Shown in pieces: positions 12,693 through 13,991 of a stretch of DNA of 13,991 nucleotides. This stretch comes from RI-242 sp038246255 (GTDB taxonomy: Bacteria > Planctomycetota > UBA1135 > GCA-002686595), in contig JBBRWC010000106.1 in the NCBI GenBank assembly GCA_038246255.1, positions 1-13,991 of the forward strand, written 5' to 3'. The notes beneath the pieces were generated by a model that ran no database searches, was not told the origin of the DNA, and was given only the letters and a program-made list of their open reading frames with translations. The translations under genes were made by a program, and so were the position numbers. The number at the start of each line of letters is the position of its first letter. The first letter of the stretch is position 1.

Positions 12693-13706
12693 TCAGCGGG
12701 CGTCGGGGATCGCCGCGCGCACCGCGGCCGCGGGAAGAGCGCTCGCTCCGAGGCTCGTGTTGTGCTCGGCGAACATGTCGAGTTTGGCCGCTCCGAACCA
12801 CAGTTCCGGCGACGGGGATGCTGACGGCTGGTGACGCCATCCGAGCGCAGCCTGCGCGGGTTCGGCGCGCGCGAGCGTGTTTGCCATGACGGCGAGGTCG
12901 AAGCGCGGACCGGGGCGCGGCTCGTTCGGATCGTCCGGCAGGTCGAACCACGAGCGTGTTCCGATGACGAGGCGGTGGGCTGTACCGCCGATCAGCGGCG
13001 CGCTAATGAGGACGCGGTCGCTGCGTGCGCGGCCAAAGAGCGCGTGTCGACCGGGTGACGCAGGCGCCCGCGCGACGAAGTGGACGAGGTCGCGCGTCGA
13101 ATCTTCGAAGCGCTCCGCGCGGTCGAGCTCGACGAGGTCGGCGCGCAGGCGATCGAGGGCCGGTGTGACACATGCGCGCACTCCGCGCCAGGCCGGTCCA
13201 TCGAGGGGCTCCGCGAGCCAACCGTCCACATGCTCGAGCCCGTAGTCGAGCGCCAACTGGCGGCGTTCGAGGTCGCTCGTGCCAATCAATCGGTCCGCGA
13301 TGGGGGAGCGTGTCGGGTCCGGCAGCAGCCCGATCAGATGGTCCAGGGCAAACGCGTGCTCGGAGGGCAGCGCAAAAAAATCGCCCGTGGCGGCCGTGTC
13401 CAAAAGCGGCCGCTCGAGCTCCAGCGCGCGCTCGGGGTTGAGGACGGCAAAGGCGGCCAGCAACCCGTCGGTGTCGTAGTGGTTGTTAGCGACGAAAGCG
13501 AGGCCCTTTGTCAGCGCCGCACGTTCGGTCGCACCTAAGCGCGCGAACGCCAGCGCGGAGCCCGTCGAGAGCGCGTGGCGCAGGTGTTCGGGTGTGCGAT
13601 GGCCGGGCCAGTGGGAAAGGTTGAGGCCGGGCGCATCGAGGGCACCGTCCACGGACAGAACGGCGTCCCCGATAGCCCCTTCCACCAACCGCGCCCGCCG
13701 CTCCAT
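12693..13706 (-). CDS. Conserved protein of unknown function with DHH-like NHYDTDG motif
   Basis: A 337-residue soluble protein. ATG at 13706 is chosen over TTG at 13712 because a GGAG lies 10 bases upstream of the ATG. It starts two bases after the stop of the TPR gene, so the two are probably one transcription unit. No signal peptide or membrane segment is seen. Conserved-looking blocks are SHWPGHRTP (31-39), NNHYDTDG (74-81) and TAATGDF (104-110). NHYDTDG resembles the metal-binding D-x-D-G motif of DHH phosphoesterases (RecJ, NrnA), but the later DHH motifs are not evident. It also reminds me of an uncharacterised family I think is DUF6687; I could not check this. The C-terminal half is rich in Arg, Asp and Ala and contains a GxRSWFDLP-like segment (GTRSWFDLP). 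No function is assigned. Confidence 0.8.
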   Translation of the reverse strand: MERRARLVEGAIGDAVLSVDGALDAPGLNLSHWPGHRTPEHLRHALSTGSALAFARLGATERAALTKGLAFVANNHYDTDGLLAAFAVLNPERALELERPLLDTAATGDFFALPSEHAFALDHLIGLLPDPTRSPIADRLIGTSDLERRQLALDYGLEHVDGWLAEPLDGPAWRGVRACVTPALDRLRADLVELDRAERFEDSTRDLVHFVARAPASPGRHALFGRARSDRVLISAPLIGGTAHRLVIGTRSWFDLPDDPNEPRPGPRFDLAVMANTLARAEPAQAALGWRHQPSASPSPELWFGAAKLDMFAEHNTSLGASALPAAAVRAAIPDAR

Positions 13707-13708
13707 GC

Positions 13709-13991
13709 TCAACCGGCTCCGCCGCCTGCGCGCTCTTTGCGTTCGGCTTCGATCTTGGCCGCGAGGGCGCGGCGGTTGTTTTTCGAATCCCGCAGCGCGA
13801 GCTCGTAGATCGGCTTCAACTCAGGATCCAAGGATTTGTCCGCAAGCAGCGCTTGCGCGTTCTCAGCCGCGGCCGCATACATCTTGAGGGCGCGGTCGTA
13901 ATCGCGTTCCAAGTTGTAGTGCAGGATGACCGCCGCGTCATTCAGGTACGCGGGATTGTCCGGTTCGATCTCGAGGGCGCTGCTGTACGCC
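13709..13991 (-). CDS. TPR-repeat protein, C-terminal fragment
   Basis: The frame is open to the window edge, so only the last 93 residues are seen. The segment AYSSALEIEPDNPAYLNDAAV followed by DYDRALKMYAAAAENAQALL matches tetratricopeptide repeats (A-x-x-x-P-x-x-x-x-hydrophobic pattern). It is followed by a charged tail ending ERKERAGGGAG. TPR domains mediate protein-protein contacts; the partner is unknown. It lies immediately upstream of the DHH-motif gene with a two-base gap, suggesting co-transcription. Confidence 0.8.
   Translation of the reverse strand, partial: AYSSALEIEPDNPAYLNDAAVILHYNLERDYDRALKMYAAAAENAQALLADKSLDPELKPIYELALRDSKNNRRALAAKIEAERKERAGGGAG

Noticed and set aside
13707..13712. 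TTG at 13712 as the start of the DHH-motif gene
   Set aside because: The GGAG site would be only 4 bases away; it is 10 bases from the ATG at 13706, a better spacing.

Overview
This high-GC window looks like part of a chromosome from a Gram-negative-type bacterium with a peptidoglycan elongation machinery. A Planctomycetota origin is my best guess. The reasons are the biased codon use, the bacterial microcompartment (BMC) genes sitting in an otherwise housekeeping context, and a C-terminal beta-type domain on the SGNH hydrolase that resembles domains I associate with planctomycete proteins. Myxococcota cannot be excluded, because the tandem BMC protein also resembles Haliangium BMC-T1. No rRNA, tRNA, CRISPR array, insertion sequence or integrase was recognised. 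No gene-free stretch exceeds about 130 bases.

Layout. (1) Bases 1-4496, plus strand: a cell-elongation pair, namely a very large 5'-truncated PBP2-type transpeptidase overlapping a RodA-type SEDS polymerase by 4 bases. (2) 4611-5999: a membrane-anchored SGNH/GDSL hydrolase with an extra C-terminal domain. (3) 6078-9176: a compact four-gene BMC locus in the order BMC-H shell protein, CoA-acylating aldehyde dehydrogenase, second BMC-H, and PduT-like tandem-domain shell protein (BMC-T). (4) 9308-11293, minus strand: an AftB-like polytopic membrane glycosyltransferase, divergent from (5) 11372-12661, a drug-efflux-type MFS transporter. (6) 12693-13991, minus strand: a conserved protein of unknown function with a DHH-like NHYDTDG motif, preceded by the C-terminal end of a TPR protein.

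How they work together. PBP2 and RodA should form the elongasome glycosyltransferase/transpeptidase pair. The BMC genes encode hexamer and trimer shell tiles plus one enzyme that would convert an aldehyde to an acyl-CoA inside the shell. The locus has no BMC-P vertex protein, no aldehyde-generating enzyme, no phosphotransacylase and no alcohol dehydrogenase. It is therefore either a satellite of a larger locus elsewhere or an unusual reduced compartment. The most noteworthy details are a roughly 100-residue C-terminal extension on the dehydrogenase (Pro/Ser/Gly linker, Leu/Pro-rich hydrophobic segment, CX4CX2CX9C tail), a His in the BMC-T position where PduT has its iron-sulfur Cys, and an extra 400-450 residues in the PBP2 N-terminal module.
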